This document shows positions 54,121 to 64,000 of a stretch of 64,000 nucleotides of DNA, piece by piece (positions within the stretch are counted from its first letter, which is position 1; the number at the start of each line of letters is the position of its first letter). Origin of the DNA: Asterias rubens (Eukaryota; Echinodermata; Asteroidea; Forcipulatida; Asteriidae); contig NC_047076.1 of assembly GCF_902459465.1 (NCBI RefSeq), positions 11,478,146 to 11,542,145 on the forward strand, written 5' to 3'. Made by a program: the position numbers and the translations under genes. The notes beneath the pieces are model-generated. The model was not told the origin of the DNA and made no database searches. It saw only the letters and a list, made by a program, of their open reading frames with translations.

Positions 54121-56273
54121 GAGTATCATTTCACCGTCCTCCACTTTTTCAGATAAAAAATTTCCACAGAAGAAAAGCTATAAAACATCCTCTGTCAACC
54201 TTGCTCAAAATAATATAATAAGAGTAAGTAGGCCTATACCCTCCAAACTGAAAACAAGAAAATTACAAAATGAATGACAAAAGTCTTGATCAGATTTCAT
54301 TAAGTGCTTTGCCATATTTTATTTTCATGCAAGGGAAATAAATCTCTCAAAAAAATATAGATAAATAACATTTTACAAGCAGATGTATACTTTATAATTA
54401 TTAGAATTAAATAGATTCAAATAAATCAAACAGATACAATAACTATTTTATTTACTAATATTACTTTTAACTTATATTTGAACACATTATTCTGTTCGTT
54501 TTCATAGTTTGTAGATTTGTTAAATTAATGATTTGGTGTTGAACAAGGAAAAAATGACAACAGCTGGATTTGAACCACCGACCTCTGAATGGATCATGCC
54601 TGAAAAAGTTTTCACAAGTTTGTTACTTCATATTAGTTGATCACACTAAACATTAGCACAGTGTGCAACTATTTTGTTAGTTTTTGTTATAATATTGTTA
54701 TTATCATAATAATTGTTGAGGTTTGTAATGGTGTGGTCCTATAACGGCCATGGTTTTTTACACCTTCTCCCTTTTTGGATTTTTACTGGTTCTTTTTTTT
54801 CCTCTAATTTTTCTGTTTGTGTATCTTTGGATAATTTTTCTGGATAAATTTTTTTTTCGGTGGCTTTTACTAAATGTGTTTGATTGACTGTATATTCATC
54901 TGTTTATTTATTGTTTTATGATCATATTTTTTGATCTTATTTTTTGGACCTTTTAATTATATAGTTTTTTTGTGGTTAAAATTTTGATTTGTTTTGTTTT
55001 TCTTGATGTAAAGCGCCTGGGAGCATTTTTAATGGATTTGGTCCAATGTAATTTGTTTTAAATTCTTACCATAATTATCTACCATTCTTGTTTTGTATCT
55101 GCTTATAAATTTTAATATTGCACACATTTTATCTTATACAGTTCCACCTGTTGTCCCAAATTATTAAGCATCAAAATAAAACGCACATATTCATCATGTT
55201 GCTGATATTATTAATCAATTATGATAATCAATAAATAATTGCTCAAACTATTGAATTAAGTCACTATGCCATTGAAAAATTCACAGCCCACTATTAAAAT
55301 GACTATTTAGCTAGAAGCAAATACAACAAATGGCTATGCATCCTAGACAAAAACTATGAAATAATTAATTAAGTTCCAGGCCATCGTCAAACAGTTAAGA
55401 TTCACTTGTTCACTTTCTCCATCAAACAACATTTCCATGACTAAACATCAGTTTCCCACAATATTTAAGTACACATACTTTAACAAAAAGGTTTTTTTTT
55501 TAAAGAGAGGCTATAATCTAAAATTCATTTATGTGATTGATTTATTTACTAAAAGGCAGGCTTAATGTTAAACGTTGTAAACTGCCATTGATGACTTTTG
55601 ATAAACTTTTGATAAACTTCAGAGCACCTCTTTTGTTGTCATAATTCAAACAGTTCGCTGACGTCACATTTCAAACTTTGTTGTCTGTATGCTTTTGGCA
55701 TTTGTAAGGAAAATTTGTAGCTTATTCATGAAATTCGATCATATTCAATTAAAACAGCATGGGAATCAACCTTTTGACTGGCAAAACCAAATTATTGTCT
55801 TTGTATTGTACAGAACGCATTGATTTTGATGTTCAATGATGTCACAGTTCAAACTTCGCTTTTAAAAACCATCAAGTAAAATGACATTTTATAAACCATT
55901 TTAACACAAGATAAACTCTAAGGAGGACTCCTTTGAAGAACTTTGTTTAGAAAATAAATGCTCTGTTGCATTACAAGTCAGGTATCAAAAGCCAACAGCA
56001 AGCTTGTTATTTTACTAGACAGTTTAAATTCAATAGAAGAATATTAAAAATTGAGTCTTTCAGTGTCTGTTAATTAAATAGGACGACAATGAAAAGAACC
56101 TAAACGAGATTAGAAGAACAAAAGTCTTTGTGCATGAACATTTTTCGTGTGTGCAATAACTGCTAAAAGAAAAACTGTTCCTTTGTGACTTTCCCAGAAA
56201 CATTATCAACTCCTTAGCAGTATGCAGTACAGGCAGCCAACTTATCTTTAGATAAACAATCTCTACTCTACCC
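54121..56273. other. AT-rich intergenic DNA
   Basis: Lies between the MINDY3 start and the 3' end of the mucin-like gene. Contains a tRNA-like box B fragment (GCTGGATTTGAACCACCGAC near 54563) and a LINE-like tail (TAAAGCGCCTGGGAGCATTT near 55010). No credible frame. Confidence 0.5.
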
Positions 56274-56279
56274 TTTATT
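56274..56279 (-). terminator. Polyadenylation signal of the mucin-like gene
   Basis: AATAAA on the - strand about 60 bp past the TAG stop. Position and sequence fit a canonical poly(A) signal; no transcript data are available. Confidence 0.55.
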
Positions 56280-56339
56280 AAAACCTATATGACAAAATTA
56301 TTGTGGGAAAGTGATTTTTTTAGTCAAGACAATTTTTGT

Positions 56340-56668
56340 CTATGGCTCGATGGCGAACTGGTTCACCATAACCGACTGTAGCGGATCGTAGCTACAAGAG
56401 TTACACTCGCATCCCTGTATCTCGTAGTAGGAATGCACAAACCTGGTCCCGTTGTTGCACAACATACTCGCAAAGTTCTGATTTAGCGTGGTTGGCTTAC
56501 AACAACCGCAGTTGTAGCCGATACGCGCATCTGGCAGCATGGAGACGCGGCTGTTGGAGGCACACAACCCTTCACAGTCAGTGTAGGCGACTCTCTCCTC
56601 CGATAGACAGTCGTCAATTTGGACGTAGTTTTCGTGTGAGCGGAAGAAACAGCCTTGCTCATCTGGAA
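56340..56668 (-). CDS. Mucin-like gene: terminal cystine-knot exon
   Basis: VPDEQGCFFRSHENYVQ, DCLSEERVAYTDCEGLC, NCGCCKPTTLN, LCNNGTRF, GCECNSC and a TAG stop. The 11 cysteines follow the CTCK pattern of mucins and von Willebrand factor; the odd one may form an interchain bond. Acceptor ATAACAG. Confidence 0.88.
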
Positions 56669-59600
56669 CTGTTATCAAAACAAATAAGTCATTTAAAAAT
56701 TTACCGGTTTCCCTTGTTGTTTATATTGTATTACTGTAAATATTACTGTAAAGGCCGAGTTATAGTCGGTCGCGCAATGGTCGGGCGTCGGAAATTGTGA
56801 CGCGCGATCATAAAAAGACACGGATTTCCGTCGCGCGACAATCGCGTGACCCACTATAAACCGGCCTTTAGGCAGAGCTGTGCTGTACGGCACAGCTGTA
56901 TGATTGCTGCTAGTGTCAAACTGTTATAACCCAATTGATTTAATTCAACTTGCCTCAAAAAGCTTTCAACAAAACGCAAAATTGAATATTTACCAGTAAG
57001 AACATGGTATCCAAAGCCATAAGTTTGTTAATACTTTTCAATTCAATTCAATTCAATCCATACTCTTGTTGGACAAAAGAACAATTAATAGAAGTAATCA
57101 GTACATAGAAACTTATTGGTTTCAGTCTATTTTTTTGGTCTAGGTAAAACATTTTTACGCCACTAAAGAAACCTCGAGGGCTAATCCTAAAGAGCTCTGA
57201 TAATCTAGGGCCAGTTGGGGTAAACCAGTGTCAACTAGTTTCAATTGGTTTTGACTGGTTTTTGAGTACTTCTTGTTTTGAGTCTATTTTGATGATCTAG
57301 GTAAAACATGTTCTCGCCACTAAAGAAACCATTGGCTAATCCTAAAGAGCTCTGATAATCTAGGGACAGTTGGGGTAAACCAGTGTCAACTAGTTTCAAC
57401 TGGTTTTGACTGGTTTTTGAGTACTTCTTGGTTTGAGTCTATTTTGATGATCTAGGTAAAACATGTTCTCGCCACTAAAGAAACCATGGGCTAATCCTAA
57501 AGAGCTCTGATAATCTAGGGTCAGTTGGGGTAAACCAGTGTCAACTAGTTTCAACTGGTTTTGACTGGTTTTTGAGTACTTCTTGGTTTGAGTCTATTTT
57601 GATGATCTAGGTAAAACATGTTCTCGCCACTAAAGAAACCATTGGCTAATCCTAAAGAGCTCTGATAATCTAGGGTCAGTTGGGGTAAACCAGTGTCAAC
57701 TAGTTTCAACTGGTTTTGACTGGTTTTTGAGTACTTCTTGGTTTGAGTCTATTTTGATGATCTAGGTAAAACAATTGTTAAGCAAATAAAGAAATCCTGT
57801 GCTAATCCTAAAGAGCTCTGATAATCTAGGGCCAGTTGGGGTTAACCAGTGTCATCTAGTTTCAACTGGTTTTGACTGGTTTTTGAGTAGTCTGAGTTTA
57901 TGATCCAGGTGAAACGTTTTTTTACGCCACTAAAGAAATCTAGGGCTAATTCTAAAGAGCACTGATAATCTAGGGCCAGTTGGATTAACCAGTGCAAACT
58001 AGTTTCAACTGGTTTTGACTGGTGCCAACCAGTATGGTTTCTTGATACATACCACATATTGGACAGCAAGTTTGTTCATTCACCTCCACAAGCTTTCCCT
58101 GTTAGGAGCAAACACAAAAACATACAATATTAGTGCTCTGTCGAGTTTGTAATTTATTATACTTATCATCACTTTAAAGGCACTGGACGCTATTGGTAAT
58201 TACTCAAAACAATTGTTAGCATAAAAACCTACTTGGTAACATAGAACATTGTGAGAAATGGCTCCCTTTGAAGAAACTTAGCTCTTGAGAAAATGGTTAT
58301 TTCTCACTTCAAAAGACCTCAGCTGAGGATTTGTATTTAGCATATGAAAGCCAATAAACTTGTGCACCAAGTGTGTTTTTTCTTTCATTATTCTCTCGCA
58401 AGTTCGACCACCAATTGAGTTAAAACTTTCACAGGTTTTTTTTCTTTGTGCAAATGTTCTTGTTATTCTTAGTCTTTGTTTGGCCATTAAACAATTACAA
58501 ATACAAGCAGACAGTATGTCAAATAGATGATGTAAAAACAAAAGTAAATACAAAGCAAGACAAACATTAAGGGCACAGGAAATTACAAAACAACCCTAAT
58601 GTGATGGCCAGGATCAACAAAAGTATAATTAAACACTGTAGCTCGGAAGCCTGTCACATAGGGAGGCAAACACACTATATAAATACTCTCTTTGGAAAAT
58701 AATAATAATTTGAAATAAATAACAATATAAATAATCTGTATACACAAAGCACAATTTAAAATAACAAAAACCAAAACCAGAAATTAGACAAGCAAATAGC
58801 AAATAATAAATAAATAAATAAACAAGCAAATAGCCAAGCGAGAAGACTGGTCTTTGACAGTTACCAAAGGTGTCCAGTGTCTTAAAGGTGCCAGTCAACA
58901 AATATTCAAACAATTCTTCTAATTTCAAAGAGCACAGATGAAACACATTGATTGAGACTTACATTTGGACATGACCTGTTGCAGGCGATGTATTCAACGA
59001 TGACTTCACCGTTCGGTCCACATTTCATGATTGTACACGGCCGACCAATTGGCATCACTTCGCCTTCCTAGAGTATGACAAGAAAAAGAGACCAAATCAA
59101 AGAGTGTTCCTTATGTAGGATGAGTTGAAGACCCAATGTCACAGAGCTGTTACAACAAAATGAGACTTATTACCACGATAATGTTACTACCCAAGCTACC
59201 ATCTTACATGTTTAACATTCCTTAAAGAAGTGTTACAGAATTGGTAAGAAACAAAAACGTGTAGATCACAGATTTACATAAAACTTTCACGGTGTATAAT
59301 GATGATGATAGTAGAAAACATCCCTTGAAATATTTCTGTCTGGAATTTCACATTTGATGCGAAATAAATACTCTAATTTCGCATTAGGAGTTTAACGCTC
59401 AGTGAGCGTTTTATTCATTTTTGTTTTGGCATCGATGCAATACAAAATTTGTAATTAGTTTTTCACTACTCTCTTGTGAACCAGATGGCCGATCGATCTC
59501 AAACTTCTACAGGTTAGTCAGTTTATGTACATGATGGATTTCATAAAGTGCTTATACACTGCCAGCAACTTTTCTGCTAGCAAAATCAATTTTGTAATGT

Positions 59601-59684
59601 TCCTTTATACAATTGTACTCAATGTGTTTATAATTCTCCTTTTTTGACCAATATGGAAATAAATGTGGATTGACTGATTGATTG

Positions 59685-59781
<97 letters not shown>

Positions 59782-62700
59782 CTGATTGATTGATCGATTG
59801 ATTGATTGTTCTCACATCCTAAGTTTGTTTGTAAAGCTTACCAATTTTAACCATAGAGCTTTATATATTGACTAGAGCGCTAACTTGCTCTGCGTTTTGA
59901 AGCCACCCTAGGCACAGACATGTTTGATGTGTTGCGTGAAATCGAAACGATTTTAATTTTAAGAGAACACACATTGCAGCGATTTTTTAAATATTCGGAG
60001 TGTACGCTTAATGTACGCGACAGCCCAATCGCGTACGTCCGCGCTACAAGCAAACCGTAACTTCGACTTGATCTACGTACTAAAAAAAATGTACGCGTCT
60101 TTTAAACATGACGCACATGACGCTCACAGTTTGTGACGTTGATCAGCAGATTGTGCGTTCACATTTGCTGCATTTTTTGCTTCGATGACACATAAAAAAG
60201 AACAAACACACTATCATGCAAATAGCCGTACCAAATTTCAAGCTTTTGTATTGGTTTGTACATAAACATTGACGCGCCCACACGGTTTCAAACCTTAGTG
60301 CGAGTATAGCGGGATGTTAGCGCTCTGGTCAATATATATAGCTCTATGATTTTAACACACTGGTCTCTCATCTGTACACATTCAGATGACCATCAATGCA
60401 AAAAATACTTGATCCCAAAAATATACAATTAAAATACCTTTATTGTTAATTAATTATTTAATAATTTGTTGATTAACTAACCTCATACTCCTCTCCATTG
60501 AACTTGCAAACAGGAGTCTCTGCAAGAAAGAAGTTCAAGTGACAGGTGGATTAAAAAACAAATTGAATATTGTTTGTATACTGTATTCATTATTTTAACC
60601 AGTACTAGAAACCAGTATCACAATGTTACAAAAGCACCAATGATCCAAGATAGTTCTGAACAGAAACAGAACCAGTACAGAACAGAACTGGTTCTGAGAA
60701 GACCAGGTTCAGGAAAGAACTGGTTCTGAGGAGACCCAGTTCAGAACAGAACTGGTTCTAAAAAGACCCAGTTCAGAACAGATCTGGTTCTGAGAAGACC
60801 AGGTACAGAACAGAACTGGTTCTGGGGAGACGCAGTTCAGGAAAGAACTGGTTCTACAAAGACCCAGTTCAGAACAGAACTGGTTCTGAGAAAAAGACCT
60901 AGTTCAGAACAGAACTGGTTCTAAGAAAAAAACCCGGTTCAGAACAGAACTGGCTCTACAAAGAACCAGTTCAGAACAGAACTGGTTCTGAGAAAAAGAC
61001 CCCTGTCAGAACAGAACTGGTTCTCTGAGAAAAATACCCAGTTCAGAACAGAACTGGTTCTAAGAAAAAGACACAGTTCAGAACAGAACTGGTTCTGAGA
61101 AGACCGGGTTAAGAACAAAACTGGTTCTGAGAAGACCAGGTAAAGAACAGAACTGGTTCTGAGAAGACCTGGTTCAGAATAGAATTTGTTCTAAAAAGAA
61201 CCAGTTCAGAACAGAACTGGTTATGAAAAGACCCGGTACAGAACAAAACTGGTTCTAAAAAGACTTAGTTCAGAACAGAACTGGTTCTGAGAAGACCTGG
61301 TTCAGGACAGAACTGGCTCTACAAAGACCCAGTTCAGAACAGAACTGGTTCTAAGAAAAAGACCTGGTGCAGAACAGAACTGGTTCAGAACAGAACTGGT
61401 TATGAGAAGACCTGGTTCTGAGAAGACCCAGTTCAGAACAGAACTGGTTCTAAGAAAAAGACCCGGTTCAGAACAGAACTGGTTCTGAGAAAAATACCTG
61501 GTTCAGAACCAAACGGGTTCTGAGAAGACCGGGTTAAGAACTGAACTGGTTCTGAGAAGACCCAGTTCAGAACAGAACTGGTTCTGAAAAGACCCGGTTC
61601 AGAACAGAACTGGTTCTAAAAAGACTCAGTTCAGAACAGAACTGGCTCTAAGAAGACCTGGTTCAGAACAAGACTGGTTCCAAAAAAACCTGGTTAGGCT
61701 TATCTTTGGTTCTAAAACTTACCTCCGTTGCCTGGTACGGTGGTTTGAGTGATAGCTTTGGTTGTCCCCTCAGCAGTTGTGACTTTAGAAATTTAAATTC
61801 AAAATTACAAGTTATTACTTTTTAATAAGACTTGTGGTTGAAATAATGTATGGGACTCTTTCAGGACTGACAGCAAAATACTTTCCCCAATAATCCTGTG
61901 GAAAGATTCTGGACATCTCTGGTGGGATTCAAACCCACAACCTTTGTCGTTTAAGAGATGGGGCCGATTTCACAAAGAGTTAGATCTAGTACAAGGAAAT
62001 ATTCAAAACTTAAGGCTTGTCCCAAGTTAAGACGAGTAGTTCGTTCTAAGACTAGTCTTGACTCTTTGATAAATCAACCCCAGGGATGTTTACCCAACTA
62101 GACCATCAAGATTGCTTGGTAGCTAGAAGCAGTTTGAATCCTTTATTCTAGCTCAGCAAAGGTTGTGGGTTCAAATCCCACCCTAGTGATTTGCATGTGA
62201 CTTATGCTTTCACAGACCTTGGCAAAGTACGGAGTATACAGTGCTTAAAGACCCTGGACACTATTAGTACATGTAGTTGTCAAAGACCAGTCTTCTCACT
62301 TGGTGTATCTCAAAATATATGCATAAAATAACAAACTGTGAAAATTTGAGCTCAATTGGTCTTCGAAGTTCCAAGATAATAATGAAAGAAAAAAACACCT
62401 TGTCACACGAAGTTGTGTGCTTTCAGATGCTTGATTTCGAGACCTCAAATTCTAAATCTGAGCTCTCGAAAAAAAAAATACCTGGGAAATTACTTCTTTC
62501 TCGTAAACTACGTCAGTTCAGAGGGAGCCGTTTCTCAGAATGGTTTACACTGTCAACCTCTCCCTATTACTCGTCACCATGAAAGGTTTTATGCTAATAA
62601 TTATTAGTAATTACCAATAGTGTCCACTGCCTTTAACATCTATTACAAACAAGGGGAGAGATTAATTATTTTCCGGTATTAAACTCACTTGTAACAGTCT

Positions 62701-63617
62701 TTGTCGTTGTTTTGCCTACAGTTGTCGGTTGTTGTGTTGTTGTCAGCTCTTTAAAGACAGAACAAAAATATTGAATTATTTTTGTTTCATTGTTATCACT
62801 GCACTACTCAAAATTAAGTACAGGCTATCAAAGTCAACTGAAACAATGGCAAAATGTTAAGTGGGAAATATAAAGTGGAAAATTAATCATCAAATTCCTA
62901 TAACTAAAAGGTTCAGCCTACCCTAATACAGTTGAAAGAATTAAGTAAAATATTTCAGTTATTAATAGTATTAACAACAATAAACCAATGATGAGTAGTA
63001 GTGGCCAAATCAACCTAATAAAAAGATGCTTAAAGCTAACAGATTGAACTTAAAAAATGCAACAAATTTGTATACAAATGACGAAATATAAATAGCAAGT
63101 TAACAATACAGAAAAATTTGTATTTCAGTACAGATTAGAAAATGGACCACAATTGAATTATGAGATCTATTCCTTAACATAGCACCTGTGTAATGGTTTA
63201 CAGGTTGCTGTGGCACAATATGCTGCTAATCCAGCCAGGAACACCGGGTGTGAACCCTTCTCTTTTTGATAAGTGCACTGGGTTCTTTTACATGCATACA
63301 CAACACAAGAGACCAACAGCTTTATGACCCACCCGAAGGACGAAGCAATGGTTAAGTGTCTTGCTTAAGGACACAAGTGTCACAGGCGAGGATTTGAACC
63401 CACACTCTGCTGATCCGAAACACCAGAAATAAAAATTTACCTGCGGTGGTCGGGACCTCTGTGGTAGTCACTGTTGTTGTTTCCTCTGTGGTTGTTGCCT
63501 CAGGGGTCGTCACGGTAACAGTTGTTGATATGACTTCCTTGGTAGTTGTTGGTTTTTCAGTGGACGTTGGAACGGCAGTGATTTCTTCGGTTGTGACGAC
63601 AGTCGTTGTTGCTTCCT
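56340..63617 (-). CDS. Mucin/VWF-like secreted protein, 3' part (Thr-rich repeats, VWC, cystine knot)
   Basis: Seven - strand exons (63617-63441, 62748-62689, 61782-61723, 60519-60482, 59067-58963, 58098-58053, 56668-56340) join in frame into the last 270 aa of a protein whose 5' part is beyond the window. The first three are Thr-rich (TTTEETTTVTTTEVPTT type), 177, 60 and 60 bp, all phase 1-1, as in mucin PTS domains. The next three form a VWC domain (VCKFNGEEY, PCTIMKCGPNGE, CNRSCPN, TCCPIC). The last has 11 cysteines in a C-terminal cystine-knot pattern (DCEGLC, CGCCKP, GCECNSC). The expected role is a secreted, disulfide-linked gel or extracellular-matrix protein. The exact family (mucin, hemocytin-like, SCO-spondin-like) cannot be decided from the tail alone. 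Confidence 0.85.
57126..58045. repeat. 155-bp minisatellite in the last intron of the mucin-like gene
   Basis: CTAATCCTAAAGAGCTCTGA recurs at 57181, 57336, 57491, 57646 and 57802, with a degenerate unit at 57946. Contains AACTAGTTTCAACTGG and CCAGTTGGGG. Ends about 8 bp from the donor of the VWC exon at 58053. Confidence 0.92.
58053..58098 (-). CDS. Mucin-like gene: VWC exon 3
   Basis: A 46-bp exon encoding GKLVEVNEQTCCPIC, the closing CCxxC of the VWC domain. Acceptor AACAG, donor GTATGT. A minisatellite begins within about 15 bp of its donor. Confidence 0.84.
58174..58885 (-). mobile_element. T1 element split by about 350 bp of other DNA
   Basis: TTAAAGGCACTGGACGCTAT at left and GTGTCCAGTGTCTTAAAGG at right with TTAA on both sides. 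The segment about 58455-58830 is not T1 and is AT-rich, possibly a LINE 3' UTR. Confidence 0.72.
58963..59067 (-). CDS. Mucin-like gene: VWC exon 2
   Basis: 35 codons: EGEVMPIGRPCTIMKCGPNG and then EVIVEYIACNRSCPN. Four cysteines at VWC spacing. Acceptor TCTAG, donor GTAAGT, phase 0-0. Confidence 0.85.
59222..59605. mobile_element. Family T4 element, copy 2 (reversed)
   Basis: TTAAAGAAGTGTTACAGAAT to TTTTGTAATGTTCCTTTA with interior CGCTCAGTGAGCGTTTTATT. TTAA at 59222. Confidence 0.68.
59673..59812. repeat. (GATT)n microsatellite
   Basis: About 33 tetranucleotide units with a few GTTT and GACT interruptions. The open frame of repeated Gln/Ser/Ile/Asn codons on the - strand is a by-product. 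Confidence 0.95.
59852..60348. mobile_element. 497-bp hAT-like MITE with perfect 8-bp TSD
   Basis: CATAGAGCTTTATATATTGA then CTAGAGCGCTAAC, inverted at the right. ATTTTAAC at 59844-59851 and 60349-60356. Ends resemble those of 46859-47150, so the same superfamily. Confidence 0.9.
60482..60519 (-). CDS. Mucin-like gene: VWC exon 1
   Basis: A 38-bp micro-exon encoding TPVCKFNGEEYE, the first Cys of a VWC domain. Acceptor TTGCAG, donor GTTAGT. Its reading frame joins both neighbours exactly. Confidence 0.78.
60640..61700. repeat. 33-36-bp palindromic minisatellite in a mucin-like gene intron
   Basis: About 30 units of AGTTCAGAACAGAACTGGTT with short AGAAGACCC spacers. The core AGAACAGAACTGGTTCT is partly palindromic. 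Lies in the intron between the Thr-rich exon c and the first VWC exon. Confidence 0.92.
61723..61782 (-). CDS. Mucin-like gene: Thr-rich exon c
   Basis: A 60-bp phase 1-1 exon encoding TTAEGTTKAITQTTVPGNG, acceptor CTAAAG, donor GTAAGT. Same length and phase as exon b, which suggests exon duplication. Confidence 0.74.
61905..62150 (-). mobile_element. SINE-B, - strand, split by a MITE
   Basis: GTGGGATTCAAACCCACAACC at about 61920-61942 and CTAGACCATCAAG with TAGCTAGAAGCAG after 62098 are two halves of a reversed SINE-B. They are separated by the CACAAAGAGTTAG element at 61964-62085. Confidence 0.62.
61964..62085. mobile_element. Family T3 element inside a SINE-B
   Basis: GGGCCGATTTCACAAAGAGT at left, CTTTGATAAATCAACCCC at right, GACTAGTC blocks inside. 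Confidence 0.72.
62145..62247 (+). mobile_element. SINE-B, + strand
   Basis: AGCAAAGGTTGTGGGTTCAA, ATCCCACCCTAGTG, then CAAAGTACGGAGTATACAG. Head-to-head with the reversed copy on its left and abutting a TTAA element on its right. Confidence 0.65.
62245..62636 (+). mobile_element. T1 element, full length
   Basis: TTAAAGACCCTGGACACTAT to AATAGTGTCCACTGCCTTTAA-type end; ends about 50 bp from the Thr-rich exon b. Confidence 0.85.
62689..62748 (-). CDS. Mucin-like gene: Thr-rich exon b
   Basis: A 60-bp phase 1-1 exon encoding LTTTQQPTTVGKTTTKTVT, between acceptor TTAAAG and donor GTGAGT. Too short for simple ORF detection; supported by phase and composition. Confidence 0.72.
62750..63184. other. 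Mucin-like gene intron, no feature seen
   Basis: AT-rich, no repeat shared with the rest of the window. Confidence 0.5.
63185..63425 (-). mobile_element. SINE-A, 5'-truncated, - strand
   Basis: The reverse complement reads GTTTCGGATCAGCAGAG, GGGTTCAAATCC, then CAAGACACTTAACCATTGC, the same body as the copy at 40626. Box A is missing. Ends just before the splice donor of the Thr-rich exon a. Confidence 0.75.
63441..63617 (-). CDS. Mucin-like gene: Thr-rich exon a
   Basis: 58 codons, about half Thr, with ATTTEETTTVTTTEVPTT-like runs. Phase 1 at both ends (acceptor AACAG, donor GTAAAT). Such symmetric exons can be gained or lost without frame change. Upstream exons lie past the window edge. 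Confidence 0.8.
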
Positions 63618-63761
63618 CTGTTGTACAAACCAAGACAAATGCAAAATTGATTAATGAAAAAGAATTCAAACAAATTGCATATAAATGAGAAGTTTAAACT
63701 TTCTGTACTGAGTAGAAAAGAAAATGTAGAGCAATTGTCTGTAGGTATGTCTCTCCATTTA

Positions 63762-64000
63762 TTAAAGACACTGGACACTATTAGTAATTGTCAAAGACCA
63801 GTCTTCTCACTATGTGTATCTCACCATATGAACAAAATAACAAACCTGAGTAAACTTGAACTCAATTGGTCGTCGAAACTGCGAGATAGTATCATAAAAT
63901 AAAATAACAACCTCTTGTCACCCGAAGTTGTGTGCATTCAAGATCAGATCTTGATTTCGAGACCTCAAAATCTAATTCTGAGGTCTCAAAATCAAATTCA
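63762..64000 (+). mobile_element. T1 element, cut by window edge
   Basis: TTAAAGACACTGGACACTAT and the start of the inner hairpin; the right half is outside. Confidence 0.82.

Noticed and set aside
59552..59815. Gln/Ser/Ile/Asn-repeat protein
   Set aside because: Translation of the (GATT)n microsatellite.

Overview
The window is nuclear DNA from a metazoan, most likely an echinoderm and plausibly a sea star. The evidence is: spliced animal genes with GT/AG introns; long repeat-filled introns; L2/CR1-like LINEs; tRNA-derived SINEs; and very dense families of small inverted-repeat elements. The species-level guess rests on my impression of the repeat families and is not proven. There is no bacterial operon structure, CRISPR array or virus.

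Four host genes can be supported. (1) + strand, 24307-31899: a three-exon core-1 beta-1,3-galactosyltransferase (C1GALT1-like). It reconstructs to 364 aa, and its first intron holds a nearly complete LINE. (2) - strand, 53062-36109: a complete twelve-exon MINDY3-type K48 deubiquitinase of 447 aa. Every splice phase closes and the catalytic Cys and His motifs are present. (3) - strand, running in from beyond the right edge to 56340: the 3' end of a secreted mucin/VWF-like gene. It has Thr-rich phase-1 exons, then a VWC domain, then a C-terminal cystine knot. (4) - strand, 19133-19023: a single exon resembling the AGC-kinase tail of Greatwall/MASTL, with no partner exon found nearby. C1GALT1 and MINDY3 converge. 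MINDY3 and the mucin-like gene are tandem on the - strand.

Layout. 0-18.9 kb has no recognisable gene. It holds nested inverted-repeat elements (0-3.3 kb), a 323-bp satellite with a four-monomer higher-order repeat (3.65-6.96 kb), a tandem array of tRNA-Gln-like units (8.2-10.05 kb) with a decayed extension to about 11.3 kb, a hairpin-bearing 64-bp repeat between inverted repeats (12.8-13.9 kb), and a 69-bp tRNA-like array (16.2-16.75 kb). 19-24 kb has the MASTL-like exon, a 5'-truncated LINE on the - strand and several inverted-repeat elements, some with target duplications. 24-32 kb is C1GALT1. 32-36 kb is intergenic, with a 33-bp minisatellite. 36-53 kb is MINDY3 with repeat-filled introns. 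54-56.3 kb is AT-rich intergenic DNA. 56.3-64 kb is the mucin-like gene, with long minisatellites in two introns.

The dominant signal is transposable-element ecology. A roughly 385-bp element flanked by TTAA occurs more than 20 times and is often itself hit by SINEs, LINE tails or other elements. SINEs and LINEs share a GCGCTATATAA plus ATT-rich 3' tail. No single new multi-gene system was found. The most distinctive undescribed-looking objects are the tRNA-like tandem arrays, the higher-order satellite, the 795-bp element packed with palindromic minisatellites, and a TATA-bearing inverted-repeat element inside MINDY3.
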